DNA from: Pampus argenteus
Taxonomy: Eukaryota; Chordata; Actinopteri; Scombriformes; Stromateidae
Assembly: GCA_036937835.1 (NCBI GenBank)
Contig: CM072876.1
Coordinates: 20,024,001 to 20,088,000 of the forward strand
DNA length: 64,000 bases
Direction: 5' to 3'
This document shows, piece after piece, positions 8,135-18,518 of the stretch. The stretch's first letter is position 1; every line of letters begins with the position of its first letter. The translations under genes and the position numbers were made by a program. The notes under the pieces were generated by a model. That model did not search any database. It saw only the letters and a list, made by a program, of their open reading frames with translations, and was not told the DNA's origin.

Positions 8135-11100
8135 CTATTGCTCCTTCCCACCTGCCTCACCCGGAGAGCCAGGCCGCCGCTGCTTTGACCCTTTTGCGTG
8201 GAGCTCCGGCTCCTTCCTCCGAATGGGCACAGAGGCGATTCTTCTTTGTGGCTGTGTCCTAGGCCTGCCGCCTGCAGCTCCGGCCCTTTGGACCGTCGCT
8301 GCGGCCATCTGGATCACAGCCACCGGGGGGATCTGCGTGTGCTTCCTTACCAGCAAGTTCCTGGAGGTCCATATGGCGTCTTTGATGGCGGCAAGGGTGA
8401 GCCACTGCTTTGCAAAGTCATTCTTTTTCATTTTTGTTTGGCTCACCCCATAAAGCACCAGTTGTGCTGTGAGGACCTCCCTCGCTGGCAAGTACGGGAA
8501 TTTCAAGGAGCCGGCCATTGTCCACTGGTCTGCGGCAGCGCTGCAATCCCAGAGAAGGTGCCTAACCGACTCGGGCCCGCCACAACCCGGTCGGGGGCAT
8601 GTTGAGGACTTCGACATGCCCCGGGAATGCATAACGGACCTGACTGGGAGGATCTCGTGAGCCACCATCCACGACAGGTCCCGGAGTCTGTTCGGAAGAG
8701 CAGGATGGTTCACGTTGCGCCAAACTGTTGAGGGCTCGCCCAATGCGAGCCCGCGCACTGGACTCACTGGTTCTCGCTCCTGCACAACAGTAAGAAGAGA
8801 GCGATGGTTAGTTAAAACCTGCAGTTCTTCCTGCTCAAGTTTAAAATGCTTTAAAAATATCTGTATAAAAGCATAAGCTGGGGGCAGGCTAAAAGACACG
8901 GGTACTTTAAGATCAGTGGGTAAAATCCTCAATTTTCTTAGGTAAGACCCCATCCAGAAACGCGACATTGCTGTGGTCTTGGGGTTTCTGGATGGGTCTG
9001 TGGCATGTGTGATGTGCAGCGTGGTGTATCTGCTTCCTAGAAACAAATACAGGTCAGGCACTCCTTTTCCTCCTTTCTCTTTTGGTTTCTTCATCACATC
9101 CCTCCTCAGTCTTTCCCACTTGGAGCCCCACAGAAAGTAAAATATGGCTCGGTCCAGGTCTAAAAGCACTTTCCTAGGAGGGGTAAAAACAGAACTGATG
9201 AGTAAAAGCAAAGGTAAAATCACTGCTTTTAGGATTAAAACCTTTCCTTCAATGGTCAGTCCTCTAAGTCCCCAGTATCCTAGTCTCTGTCTAACTTTCC
9301 CTACCACGTCTGGCCAGTTTGTTCTACCTCCTCCCTCCCTGTCGAATTTGACCCCAAGTATTTTCTGGTCATTTTGAGTTATAGTCAGGGGGAGTCCCGT
9401 TGTCTCAGTCGCTGTCCACGGGCCGTAAAATTGAGCTTGGGTCTTGCTTCTGTTCAGTTTTGACCCAGAGGCTCGTCCGAACCAGTCAGTTAGGTCCAGT
9501 GTCCTGTTGACAGATAAAAGGTCAGTGCATAAAATGTTGACGTCGTCCATATATAAAACACATTTTGTCACGAGTCCCCCGCTCCCTGGGATTCCCAGGC
9601 CATTGATCCGTTGGTCCCTTCTCAAGATCTGTGCCAGTGGTTCTATGCAGGTTACGTAGAGGAGGGCAGATAAAGGGCAACCCTGACGGACCCCGCAGTT
9701 AACACTCACTGCTTTTGTCAGATGCCCATTAACAAGAAATTTACTGCTAATGCCCTGGTATAGCAGTCCCACCCATGTCATGAACCTCCCTGCAAAGCCC
9801 ATTTTTTGCAGTACCCGGAAAAGGTACTGGTGCGAGACCCGATCGAAGGCTTTCTCAAAGTCTAAATTCAGGACTATTAGCCGAATGTTTCTATCTCTCG
9901 CATAACAGATGGTGTCTCTGATCAGCACGAGGCTGTCCGTGATCTTCCTCCCGCGGATGGCACAGGCTTGGTCCGGGTGAATCACCTCTTCTAAAAACAA
10001 AGACATACGTGATGCTAAGAGTTTACTAAAAAGCTTGCAGTCATAGTTTAAAAGTGTGATAGGTCTCCAGTTCTTCAGGTCAGTCTCGTCTTTATTCTTA
10101 TGAAGAAGAGTCACTATCCCTACTCGAAAACTCTCGGGAAGTCGGTCAAGTCGCTCAAATTCCATAAAAACAGCAAGTAAGTCAGGTGCTAAAATGTCCC
10201 AAAAAGTCAAATAAAATTCAACGGGAAGTCCGTCTTGTCCCGGGGACCTCCCTTTCTTAAAACTCTTGATGCACTTATTTAACTCTGGAATAGTAAAATC
10301 TTGGGTTAAAAGCACACTGTCACTTACCGTTTTGTCAATGAAATTTAAAACTTCTGTAATGGTGTCTGTATCAGTGGGTTTTTCTTGGTAGAGTGTCCCA
10401 TAAAATTGTTCCACTGTTTGCTTTATTTCTTCTGTTGTATCAACTGTGCACCCATTTTCTTTTGTTAGTTTTAAGATCCCCCCCCTTTTGTTAACAATTT
10501 TCTTAAAAAAATACCTGGTGCACTTTTCCCCCTCCTCAGTTTCCTGTTCTCTGCTCCTTAAGATGACACCCTTACTTTTAACTTCTGCTAAAACCGACAT
10601 CTCTGTTTTAATTTCTTTGATTTCTGCATTAAAATCCACCCCTTGTTGGTTTAGTTTAAAATAGCGCTGTAGTCTTTTTTGCAGTCCCATCATGCGTTTG
10701 TTTTCTTTATTCTTTTTCCTTTTTCCTGCTTGCCTAAAGAAAGTCCGGGTCCTTTCCTTCACCATTTCCCACCAGTGTGCACGTGTGTCGTATAAGTCTT
10801 GAAGGGTCTGCCACTCTTTGTACTGCTCCCTGTACTGTCTGACTAGGTCCTTGTCATCTAAAAGGGAGCAGTTGAGTTTCCACAGACCGCTTCCTGATGT
10901 CACACCCGATGAGAGTGATAGCGTGCAGGAAAGCATCAGGTGATCCGAAAAGAAAACAGGGGTTAATCTAGCATCGGTTGGAGGACAATCCCGTGTAAAA
11001 ACATAATCTATGCGAGAGGCTCTGGTGCCATCACCACTGAACCAGGTGAAGCCGTCCTCTCTGGGATGCATGGTTTTAAAACAGTCCTGTAGTTTAAAAT

Positions 11101-11653
11101 CCTTGCATAAATTCTGCAATAAAACCGATGTTTTATCAAGTTTAAAATCATCCCCTACTCTTTTTCTGTCTTTATTACTTAAAATACAATTAAAATCACC
11201 CCCGGCAACTATAGGTGCTCTACCTAGCATGTGGAACTGCAATTCTTCTAAAAGTTCATACCTGTCATTCTTTTCGTTAGGTCCGTAGATATTTAAGAGG
11301 TTAAAATCCTGTCCCATAAAAGTCAGATGTGCTAAAAGTGCTCGACCGTCTCTCACCACAGTGCTACCTTTCACCAGAACTTGAGGATTTTTTATTAAAA
11401 TGGCCACTCCATCATTTTTGTTTTGGTTAGATCCGCTCCATAGTGATGTTTGTGGCCACCTCTCCTCCCATTGTCTGTAATGTGATAAAAAGGGTAGGCC
11501 ACATTCCTGTAATAAAAACACATCTGACTTGAAAGAGCTAAGAAAGGATAAAACACTCTGGGCTCTAACTCTCGACTTCACACTTCTCACATTGATGGTT
11601 GAGAAGGTGAGGGTCATGAGAATGGTTAAAAATGGGATAACAGGTATGAACAT
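8135..11653 (-). CDS. Keno ORF2 protein, copy 1: endonuclease and reverse transcriptase
   Basis: This 1,172-aa protein nicks the U2 target and copies the element RNA onto it. Residues 1-240 form an APE-type endonuclease (N21, E50, GGDFN at 151-155, SRIDYVF at 213-219, SDH at 236-238). The reverse transcriptase spans about 470-800: NWRPITLLN at 528-536, D598 in LDFEKAFD, GVRQGCPLS in motif B, YMDD at 701-704. A CCHC knuckle follows (C1019, C1024, H1032, C1037), then a basic tail from about 1130. The ATG at 11653 is the only early in-frame start. It begins 51 nt after the ORF1 stop. No frameshift or stop is seen. It differs from copies 2 and 3 at L71 and F205. Confidence 0.95.
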   Translation of the reverse strand: MFIPVIPFLTILMTLTFSTINVRSVKSRVRAQSVLSFLSSFKSDVFLLQECGLPFLSHYRQWEERWPQTSLWSGSNQNKNDGVAILIKNPQVLVKGSTVVRDGRALLAHLTFMGQDFNLLNIYGPNEKNDRYELLEELQFHMLGRAPIVAGGDFNCILSNKDRKRVGDDFKLDKTSVLLQNLCKDFKLQDCFKTMHPREDGFTWFSGDGTRASRIDYVFTRDCPPTDARLTPVFFSDHLMLSCTLSLSSGVTSGSGLWKLNCSLLDDKDLVRQYREQYKEWQTLQDLYDTRAHWWEMVKERTRTFFRQAGKRKKNKENKRMMGLQKRLQRYFKLNQQGVDFNAEIKEIKTEMSVLAEVKSKGVILRSREQETEEGEKCTRYFFKKIVNKRGGILKLTKENGCTVDTTEEIKQTVEQFYGTLYQEKPTDTDTITEVLNFIDKTVSDSVLLTQDFTIPELNKCIKSFKKGRSPGQDGLPVEFYLTFWDILAPDLLAVFMEFERLDRLPESFRVGIVTLLHKNKDETDLKNWRPITLLNYDCKLFSKLLASRMSLFLEEVIHPDQACAIRGRKITDSLVLIRDTICYARDRNIRLIVLNLDFEKAFDRVSHQYLFRVLQKMGFAGRFMTWVGLLYQGISSKFLVNGHLTKAVSVNCGVRQGCPLSALLYVTCIEPLAQILRRDQRINGLGIPGSGGLVTKCVLYMDDVNILCTDLLSVNRTLDLTDWFGRASGSKLNRSKTQAQFYGPWTATETTGLPLTITQNDQKILGVKFDREGGGRTNWPDVVGKVRQRLGYWGLRGLTIEGKVLILKAVILPLLLLISSVFTPPRKVLLDLDRAIFYFLWGSKWERLRRDVMKKPKEKGGKGVPDLYLFLGSRYTTLHITHATDPSRNPKTTAMSRFWMGSYLRKLRILPTDLKVPVSFSLPPAYAFIQIFLKHFKLEQEELQVLTNHRSLLTVVQEREPVSPVRGLALGEPSTVWRNVNHPALPNRLRDLSWMVAHEILPVRSVMHSRGMSKSSTCPRPGCGGPESVRHLLWDCSAAADQWTMAGSLKFPYLPAREVLTAQLVLYGVSQTKMKKNDFAKQWLTLAAIKDAIWTSRNLLVRKHTQIPPVAVIQMAAATVQRAGAAGGRPRTQPQRRIASVPIRRKEPELHAKGSKQRRPGSPGEAGGKEQ

Positions 11654-11704
11654 TTTTAAGACTATAAAGCAATTAAAACTTTCAGATTTCTAAAAAATAG
11701 GTGG

Positions 11705-13009
11705 TTAAGAAATTTCTTGTGAATGGAGCTCCTCCTTCACTCCTAGGGGAGAAGGGTGAAGGGATTGAGCTGCATTCCCCTCTCGGACTCTCGGGGTTGG
11801 CCTCTGCTTCAATGCTGCATTTAATTTTGAGTCTTTTGGGGTTGATTGTAGAGCTATGGTTAAGAAAGAGACGTCATTTGGTGAGCTGGAGGGAAAGATT
11901 CTGGACTCCTCCTCAGATGAACTATCTGAGAGGGTCCTCATCCTTCCCCTCTTCTCTGAGACTACTGGAGACTCAGAGGACAGTTCTGATGCCGGCCTCT
12001 TTGTTTGCTGGGTGTCGGAGAGGGGGGCATCCTCGCTATCATCCTGTGTTTGGATTTCGTCACATTCTGGGGTAGCTCCGCCCTCTGCCTGCATTTCCCC
12101 AGAACTCTCCATTGGTGGGGCTGTTGCAGGCCCCTCCTCTTCTCCCCTCTCACCTGATCCCTCTCCTCCAATCATAGGATTTGGAGGGAGATTTGAATTT
12201 ACTGGCCCCGCCTCTTCCAATAGCTCATGAATTACCTTCACTTGTTCATCATTTCTTCCTTTTTCTGTCTGCCGTGCTGCCTTGAGTTTGTTGGCAAATG
12301 ACTTTGGGCAATCTCTAAAGAGGTGGTTTGTTTCCCCACAAAGATTACACCTTCTGCCATTGGTACATTCCTCAAAAGTGTGACCAATTTCTCTGCATTT
12401 TCCACAAACAATTTCTTGGCACGCTTCTGCCAGGTGCCCGTGCTTGCCACACTTGCGACAAAGCTTGGGCTGACCCTGGTAGTGAATGTAGCCCCTGTTT
12501 TCACCCAGAACTATCATTGATGGAAGGTGCTTCAGGCCCTGGAAGCCTTGGGGGTCCTGCCATTGTTGGATGGGAACCCTCCAAGCACAATTCCAGATGC
12601 CGTCTTCATCCTTCACTTTGGTAGCCTGGCCTTTTACAGTGCAGTATCTACCCAGCCACAAACAAATGTCATCTGCATTCACGGTTTCATTGAACATTCT
12701 GACAATAACTGTTTTTAAAGTATTGTCAGTCAACTTCTCAACATTAAATGCAGAAAACTGGGGTTTTACATTCTCATACTTTGTCCAGAACTCCTTCAAC
12801 AGCACAGCAGATCGAAAACTCACGTCAAAACCTTTGTTAAAAGGCAGTGTCATGATACAATTAATTTCATCAGGTTTAAACTCGAGGGCTTTTTGGATCA
12901 GCTTCCTGGAGAAGTCCAGCCTCGACATCCCCAGAAGCTTTCCATCTTTTTCAATAAATAAAAATCGGACACTGTGGTGCCTCCGCATGCCGGCATGGCT
13001 GGCCGACAT
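11705..13009 (-). CDS. Keno ORF1 protein, copy 1: RNA-binding Gag-like protein
   Basis: This 434-aa protein is presumed to coat the element RNA. Three CCHC knuckles (each C-X2-C-X4-H-X4-C) lie near residues 184-197, 202-215 and 221-234. They follow an N-terminal domain resembling Gag-like ORF1 proteins of the Tx1 group. The C-terminal 200 residues are rich in Ser, Glu and Pro and probably disordered. I chose the ATG at 13009 because it sits in a strong Kozak context (TCCACCATGTC). An upstream in-frame TTG at 13027 would add six residues but is not a likely start. Residue 285 is Ser here and Pro in copies 2 and 3. Confidence 0.92.
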   Translation of the reverse strand: MSASHAGMRRHHSVRFLFIEKDGKLLGMSRLDFSRKLIQKALEFKPDEINCIMTLPFNKGFDVSFRSAVLLKEFWTKYENVKPQFSAFNVEKLTDNTLKTVIVRMFNETVNADDICLWLGRYCTVKGQATKVKDEDGIWNCAWRVPIQQWQDPQGFQGLKHLPSMIVLGENRGYIHYQGQPKLCRKCGKHGHLAEACQEIVCGKCREIGHTFEECTNGRRCNLCGETNHLFRDCPKSFANKLKAARQTEKGRNDEQVKVIHELLEEAGPVNSNLPPNPMIGGEGSGERGEEEGPATAPPMESSGEMQAEGGATPECDEIQTQDDSEDAPLSDTQQTKRPASELSSESPVVSEKRGRMRTLSDSSSEEESRIFPSSSPNDVSFLTIALQSTPKDSKLNAALKQRPTPRVREGNAAQSLHPSPLGVKEELHSQEIS

Positions 13010-13362
13010 GGTGGAGGCACCACACAATCTAAAAGATATAACAAGCTAAAAAACCTTTAAAATGTCTAATAAATACAAGACTAAAAGCTCAATAAATAGA
13101 TGTAAAATGCTGAGACGTACAAAAAGGATAAATAGAAAACAGGGCTTACCTGGTCGACTTTGGCCTGGAAAGTTGTTAATTCCAGCAGAGTTCGGATAAA
13201 TTATCCTCTGGGCCAATGGATTTCTATTTACTAAAGATTTGCAACTATAAGAAAGTTGAAATACTTTAGACAAGAAATAAGTGGGCTTTCCTCCCTAAAC
13301 ACTGACAGCAACTGGTGCCACAGCAGGCAGCAACTACCATCAATAACAGGAGGTGATCGCAG
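13010..13362 (-). other. Keno copy 1 5' UTR
   Basis: This 353-bp leader lies between U2 nt 26 and the ORF1 ATG. It holds a near-consensus 5' splice site (13145-13152) and several pyrimidine-rich AG sites nearer the ATG. No obvious internal promoter is recognised. Because the element is co-oriented with U2 and keeps U2 nt 1-26 and the PSE, read-through from the U2 promoter is possible. Confidence 0.7.
13145..13152 (-). other. Candidate 5' splice site in Keno 5' UTR
   Basis: The minus strand reads CAG|GTAAGC, complementary to the U1 5' end at eight of nine positions. A pyrimidine-rich acceptor TATCTTTTAG ends at 13029, 19 nt before the ORF1 ATG, giving a possible 121-nt intron. It is present in all three Keno copies. 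Whether it is spliced is unknown. Confidence 0.4.
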
Positions 13363-13388
13363 TCTTAGCCAAAAGGCCGAGAAGCGAT
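13363..13388 (-). pseudogene. RNU2: U2 snRNA copy 6, 5' part (nt 1-26)
   Basis: This keeps the U2 transcription start and stem I, ending at GGCTAAGA, where the Keno 5' end begins. The PSE (13435-13451) is intact, so transcription could start here and run into Keno. Confidence 0.93.
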
Positions 13389-14010
13389 ACCGTGAAGCTG
13401 CAGCAGGCGGGAGGGGGTTCTCCGCACAGCCGCCCTCACTGACGGGCCTGAACCTGGTGCAACAGGCAAGGGATAACGGGTCAAATAACCGCTAAAGATG
13501 CCGAACGACAGGCGGAGGAAGTGCAACAGAGTAGCGCTAAACAAAGTTCCTTTAAGGGACCGGGTGCAGCGGCTCCTCCACTCTTCCCGCCCACGTGGTA
13601 CATTCGGGACCGATGGGAAAGCAGTAGAGGCGTGGCTGCTACAATGCAGCGCCGCCATGGAGACCGGTTGTTTCTGTCATTCACTGATTTCAGCGTTCAC
13701 ATGTGACAAAATGATCACGAGCGGGCCCTCTGCGAAAGCGGCTCTATCCGCGGACTCTCCCTGCGCCGTACAAGCTTTACCGTCTCTACTCTAGACGGGA
13801 GCATAAGTGACAAAATGAACACCGTGTTGCATTAAAGGAGACTTGAAGCTAGCGGCCGAGACCACAAAAGCGTTTGAATGAAAGGGTCATTTGCTCGTAC
13901 ACCTCCACGCGACGGGACGTCATTTCGCTAGCGGGGCGGCCGCAGGTTCGAGCCACTGACGTGGCTTTCCTGTCCGGACACGCTCACTATTGTTGACATT
14001 GCACGTATAA

Positions 14011-14174
14011 CAAGGGGAGAGCGCGAACGCAGTGCCCCACTACCACAAATTATGCAGTCGAGATTCCCACATTTGGGGAATTCGCAGAGGTCAGTCGGCC
14101 GGGGTGCAATGGCTGAGCCTCGCCCTGGGTGAACCACCTACTTGATCATGGTGTCTCCCCTGCCAGGTAAGTAT
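14011..14174 (-). ncRNA. RNU1: U1 snRNA, copy 6
   Basis: Full length. G141 is C (plus-strand gcagtgcccc), which puts a mismatch in stem IV. The unit also carries cgctagc for tgctagc in the spacer. Confidence 0.92.
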
Positions 14175-14648
14175 GACTTGGGGCCGCTTGATAGAAGGGA
14201 GTGGACTCCGGGTCAAACGGTTCTCACTGACGGTGCTGAATGCACAAACAGCACATCACGTATGAGCAGAGGCGGAGCCAACGAACCCTCTGACTGACGC
14301 GTACGCACGCACGCACGCACCGAGTTAACACCGTCTTTGCCAAACATTTCGGTGTACTGTGAATATGTCGGTAAGAGGATAAGAAAAGGCACAAGGGGCT
14401 CTATGGCCCTAACCTGACCCTTTTGATCTCCACTGCCGTTTGCTTTGGATGCATAAATGTACGGAAATTACAGGAATTGGATCTATTTTATTGCCCAGCA
14501 TCAGCATAACGTACCTCACCCGGAACATTCACAGTCACGCGCTCAGCAAGTCAGCCGCAGGCTGTGAGTAACATAGAGCTTGAAAGTAAACTTCACTTTC
14601 GCCTCGATTCAGCCCGACGCTGTTGCTTTTACTTTCACATAGTCAGAG

Positions 14649-14836
14649 GGGTGCACCGTTCCCGGAAGCACTGCAATACCGGGTCGATGCGTGGAGAGGA
14701 CGGAGCAAGCCCCTGTTCCATCTCCCTGCTTCAAAAATCAATTTAATATATGGTCCCCGGGTAGGGGACGTATCAGATATTAAACTGATAAGAACAGATA
14801 CTACACTTGATCTTAGCCAAAAGGCCGAGAAGCGAT
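14649..14836 (-). ncRNA. RNU2: U2 snRNA, copy 7
   Basis: Consensus, 188 nt. Confidence 0.95.
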
Positions 14837-15458
14837 ACCGTGAAGCTGCAGCAGGCGGGAGGGGGTTCTCCGCACAGCCGCCCTCACTGACGGGCCTGAA
14901 CCTGGTGCAACAGGCAAGGGATAACGGGTCAAATAACCGCTAAAGATGCCGAACGACAGGCGGAGGAAGTGCAACAGAGTAGCGCTAAACAAAGTTCCTT
15001 TAAGGGACCGGGTGCAGCGGCTCCTCCACTCTTCCCGCCCACGTGGTACATTCGGGACCGATGGGAAAGCAGTAGAGGCGTGGCTGCTACAATGCAGCGC
15101 CGCCATGGAGACCGGTTGTTTCTGTCATTCACTGATTTCAGCGTTCACATGTGACAAAATGATCACGAGCGGGCCCTCTGCGAAAGCGGCTCTATCCGCG
15201 GACTCTCCCTGCGCCGTACAAGCTTTACCGTCTCTACTCTAGACGGGAGCATAAGTGACAAAATGAACACCGTGTTGCATTAAAGGAGACTTGAAGCTAG
15301 CGGCCGAGACCACAAAAGCGTTTGAATGAAAGGGTCATTTGCTCGTACACCTCCACGCGACGGGACGTCATTTCGCTAGCGGGGCGGCCGCAGGTTCGAG
15401 CCACTGATGTGGCTTTCCTGTCCGGACACGCTCACTATTGTTGACATTGCACGTATAA

Positions 15459-15622
15459 CAAGGGGAGAGCGCGAACGCAGTGCCCCACTACCACAAATTA
15501 TGCAGTCGAGATTCCCACATTTGGGGAATTCGCAGAGGTCAGTCGGCCGGGGTGCAATGGCTGAGCCTCGCCCTGGGTGAACCACCTACTTGATCATGGT
15601 GTCTCCCCTGCCAGGTAAGTAT
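15459..15622 (-). ncRNA. RNU1: U1 snRNA, copy 7
   Basis: Shares G141C with copy 6, so the two units derive from a local duplication or conversion. The spacer has tgatgtgg for tgacgtgg near 15407. Confidence 0.92.
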
Positions 15623-16096
15623 GACTTGGGGCCGCTTGATAGAAGGGAGTGGACTCCGGGTCAAACGGTTCTCACTGACGGTGCTGAATGCACAAACAGC
15701 ACATCACGTATGAGCAGAGGCGGAGCCAACGAACCCTCTGACTGACGCGTACGCACGCACGCACGCACCGAGTTAACACCGTCTTTGCCAAACATTTCGG
15801 TGTACTGTGAATATGTCGGTAAGAGGATAAGAAAAGGCACAAGGGGCTCTATGGCCCTAACCTGACCCTTTTGATCTCCACTGCCGTTTGCTTTGGATGC
15901 ATAAATGTACGGAAATTACAGGAATTGGATCTATTTTATTGCCCAGCATCAGCATAACGTACCTCACCCGGAACATTCACAGTCACGCGCTCAGCAAGTC
16001 AGCCGCAGGCTGTGAGTAACATAGAGCTTGAAAGTAAACTTCACTTTCGCCTCGATTCAGCCCGACGCTGTTGCTTTTACTTTCACATAGTCAGAG

Positions 16097-16284
16097 GGGT
16101 GCACCGTTCCCGGAAGCACTGCAATACCGGGTCGATGCGTGGAGAGGACGGAGCAAGCCCCTGTTCCATCTCCCTGCTTCAAAAATCAATTTAATATATG
16201 GTCCCCGGGTAGGGGACGTATCAGATATTAAACTGATAAGAACAGATACTACACTTGATCTTAGCCAAAAGGCCGAGAAGCGAT
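16097..16284 (-). ncRNA. RNU2: U2 snRNA, copy 8
   Basis: Consensus, 188 nt. Confidence 0.95.
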
Positions 16285-16906
16285 ACCGTGAAGCTGCAGC
16301 AGGCGGGAGGGGGTTCTCCGCACAGCCGCCCTCACTGACGGGCCTGAACCTGGTGCAACAGGCAAGGGATAACGGGTCAAATAACCGCTAAAGATGCCGA
16401 ACGACAGGCGGAGGAAGTGCAACAGAGTAGCGCTAAACAAAGTTCCTTTAAGGGACCGGGTGCAGCGGCTCCTCCACTCTTCCCGCCCACGTGGTACATT
16501 CGGGACCGATGGGAAAGCAGTAGAGGCGTGGCTGCTACAATGCAGCGCCGCCATGGAGACCGGTTGTTTCTGTCATTCACTGATTTCAGCGTTCACATGT
16601 GACAAAATGATCACGAGCGGGCCCTCTGCGAAAGCGGCTCTATCCGCGGACTCTCCCTGCGCCGTACAAGCTTTACCGTCTCTACTCTAGACGGGAGCAT
16701 AAGTGACAAAATGAACACCGTGTTGCATTAAAGGAGACTTGAAGCTAGCGGCCGAGACCACAAAAGCGTTTGAATGAAAGGGTCATTTGCTCGTACACCT
16801 CCACGCGACGGGACGTCATTTTGCTATCGGGGCGGCCGCAGGTTCGAGCCACTGACGTGGCTTTCCTGTCCGGACACGCTCACTATTGTTGACATTGCAC
16901 GTATAA

Positions 16907-17070
16907 CAAGGGGAGAGCGCGAACGCAGTCCCCCACTACCACAAATTATGCAGTCGAGATTCCCACATTTGGGGAATTCGCAGAGGTCAGTCGGCCGGGG
17001 TGCAATGGCTGAGCCTCGCCCTGGGTGAACCACCTACTTGATCATGGTGTCTCCCCTGCCAGGTAAGTAT
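16907..17070 (-). ncRNA. RNU1: U1 snRNA, copy 8
   Basis: Consensus RNA. First unit with the tatcgg spacer variant. Confidence 0.95.
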
Positions 17071-17544
17071 GACTTGGGGCCGCTTGATAGAAGGGAGTGG
17101 ACTCCGGGTCAAACGGTTCTCACTGACGGTGCTGAATGCACAAACAGCACATCACGTATGAGCAGAGGCGGAGCCAACGAACCCTCTGACTGACGCGTAC
17201 GCACGCACGCACGCACCGAGTTAACACCGTCTTTGCCAAACATTTCGGTGTACTGTGAATATGTCGGTAAGAGGATAAGAAAAGGCACAAGGGGCTCTAT
17301 GGCCCTAACCTGACCCTTTTGATCTCCACTGCCGTTTGCTTTGGATGCATAAATGTACGGAAATTACAGGAATTGGATCTATTTTATTGCCCAGCATCAG
17401 CATAACGTACCTCACCCGGAACATTCACAGTCACGCGCTCAGCAAGTCAGCCGCAGGCTGTGAGTAACATAGAGCTTGAAAGTAAACTTCACTTTCGCCT
17501 CGATTCAGCCCGACGCTGTTGCTTTTACTTTCACATAGTCAGAG

Positions 17545-17732
17545 GGGTGCACCGTTCCCGGAAGCACTGCAATACCGGGTCGATGCGTGGAGAGGACGGA
17601 GCAAGCCCCTGTTCCATCTCCCTGCTTCAAAAATCAATTTAATATATGGTCCCCGGGTAGGGGACGTATCAGATATTAAACTGATAAGAACAGATACTAC
17701 ACTTGATCTTAGCCAAAAGGCCGAGAAGCGAT
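17545..17732 (-). ncRNA. RNU2: U2 snRNA, copy 9
   Basis: Consensus, 188 nt. The upstream spacer has gcggacgctc for gcggactctc. Confidence 0.95.
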
Positions 17733-18354
17733 ACCGTGAAGCTGCAGCAGGCGGGAGGGGGTTCTCCGCACAGCCGCCCTCACTGACGGGCCTGAACCTG
17801 GTGCAACAGGCAAGGGATAACGGGTCAAATAACCGCTAAAGATGCCGAACGACAGGCGGAGGAAGTGCAACAGAGTAGCGCTAAACAAAGTTCCTTTAAG
17901 GGACCGGGTGCAGCGGCTCCTCCACTCTTCCCGCCCACGTGGTACATTCGGGACCGATGGGAAAGCAGTAGAGGCGTGGCTGCTACAATGCAGCGCCGCC
18001 ATGGAGACCGGTTGTTTCTGTCATTCACTGATTTCAGCGTTCACATGTGACAAAATGATCACGAGCGGGCCCTCTGCGAAAGCGGCTCTATCCGCGGACG
18101 CTCCCTGCGCCGTACAAGCTTTACCGTCTCTACTCTAGACGGGAGCATAAGTGACAAAATGAACACCGTGTTGCATTAAAGGAGACTTGAAGCTAGCGGC
18201 CGAGACCACAAAAGCGTTTGAATGAAAGGGTCATTTGCTCGTACACCTCCACGCGACGGGACGTCATTTTGCTAGCGGGGCGGCCGCAGGTTCGAGCCAC
18301 TGACGTGGCTTTCCTGTCCGGACACGCTCACTATTGTTGACATTGCACGTATAA

Positions 18355-18518
18355 CAAGGGGAGAGCGCGAACGCAGTCCCCCACTACCACAAATTATGCA
18401 GTCGAGATTCCCACATTTGGGGAATTCGCAGAGGTCAGTCGGCCGGGGTGCAATGGCTGAGCCTCGCCCTGGGTGAACCACCTACTTGATCATGGTGTCT
18501 CCCCTGCCAGGTAAGTAT
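18355..18518 (-). ncRNA. RNU1: U1 snRNA, copy 9
   Basis: Consensus RNA with the tagcgg spacer. Confidence 0.95.

Larger units (their letters stand above)
7783..13362 (-). mobile_element. Keno-like U2-specific non-LTR retrotransposon, copy 1 (full length)
   Basis: This is a 5,580-bp element in U2 orientation: 5' UTR, ORF1 (Gag-like with CCHC knuckles), ORF2 (APE endonuclease and reverse transcriptase), 3' UTR with AATAAA and a 13-14 nt A tail. There are no LTRs. The insertion joins U2 nt 26 (GGCTAAGA) to the element 5' end (CTGCGATCAC) and the A tail to U2 nt 38 (ATCTG), with an 11-bp target deletion. Insertion into U2 and this ORF set match Keno (Tx1 group, L1 clade), known from fish. Both ORFs are open, so activity is possible. 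It differs from copies 2 and 3 by a longer tail and scattered substitutions. Confidence 0.9.
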
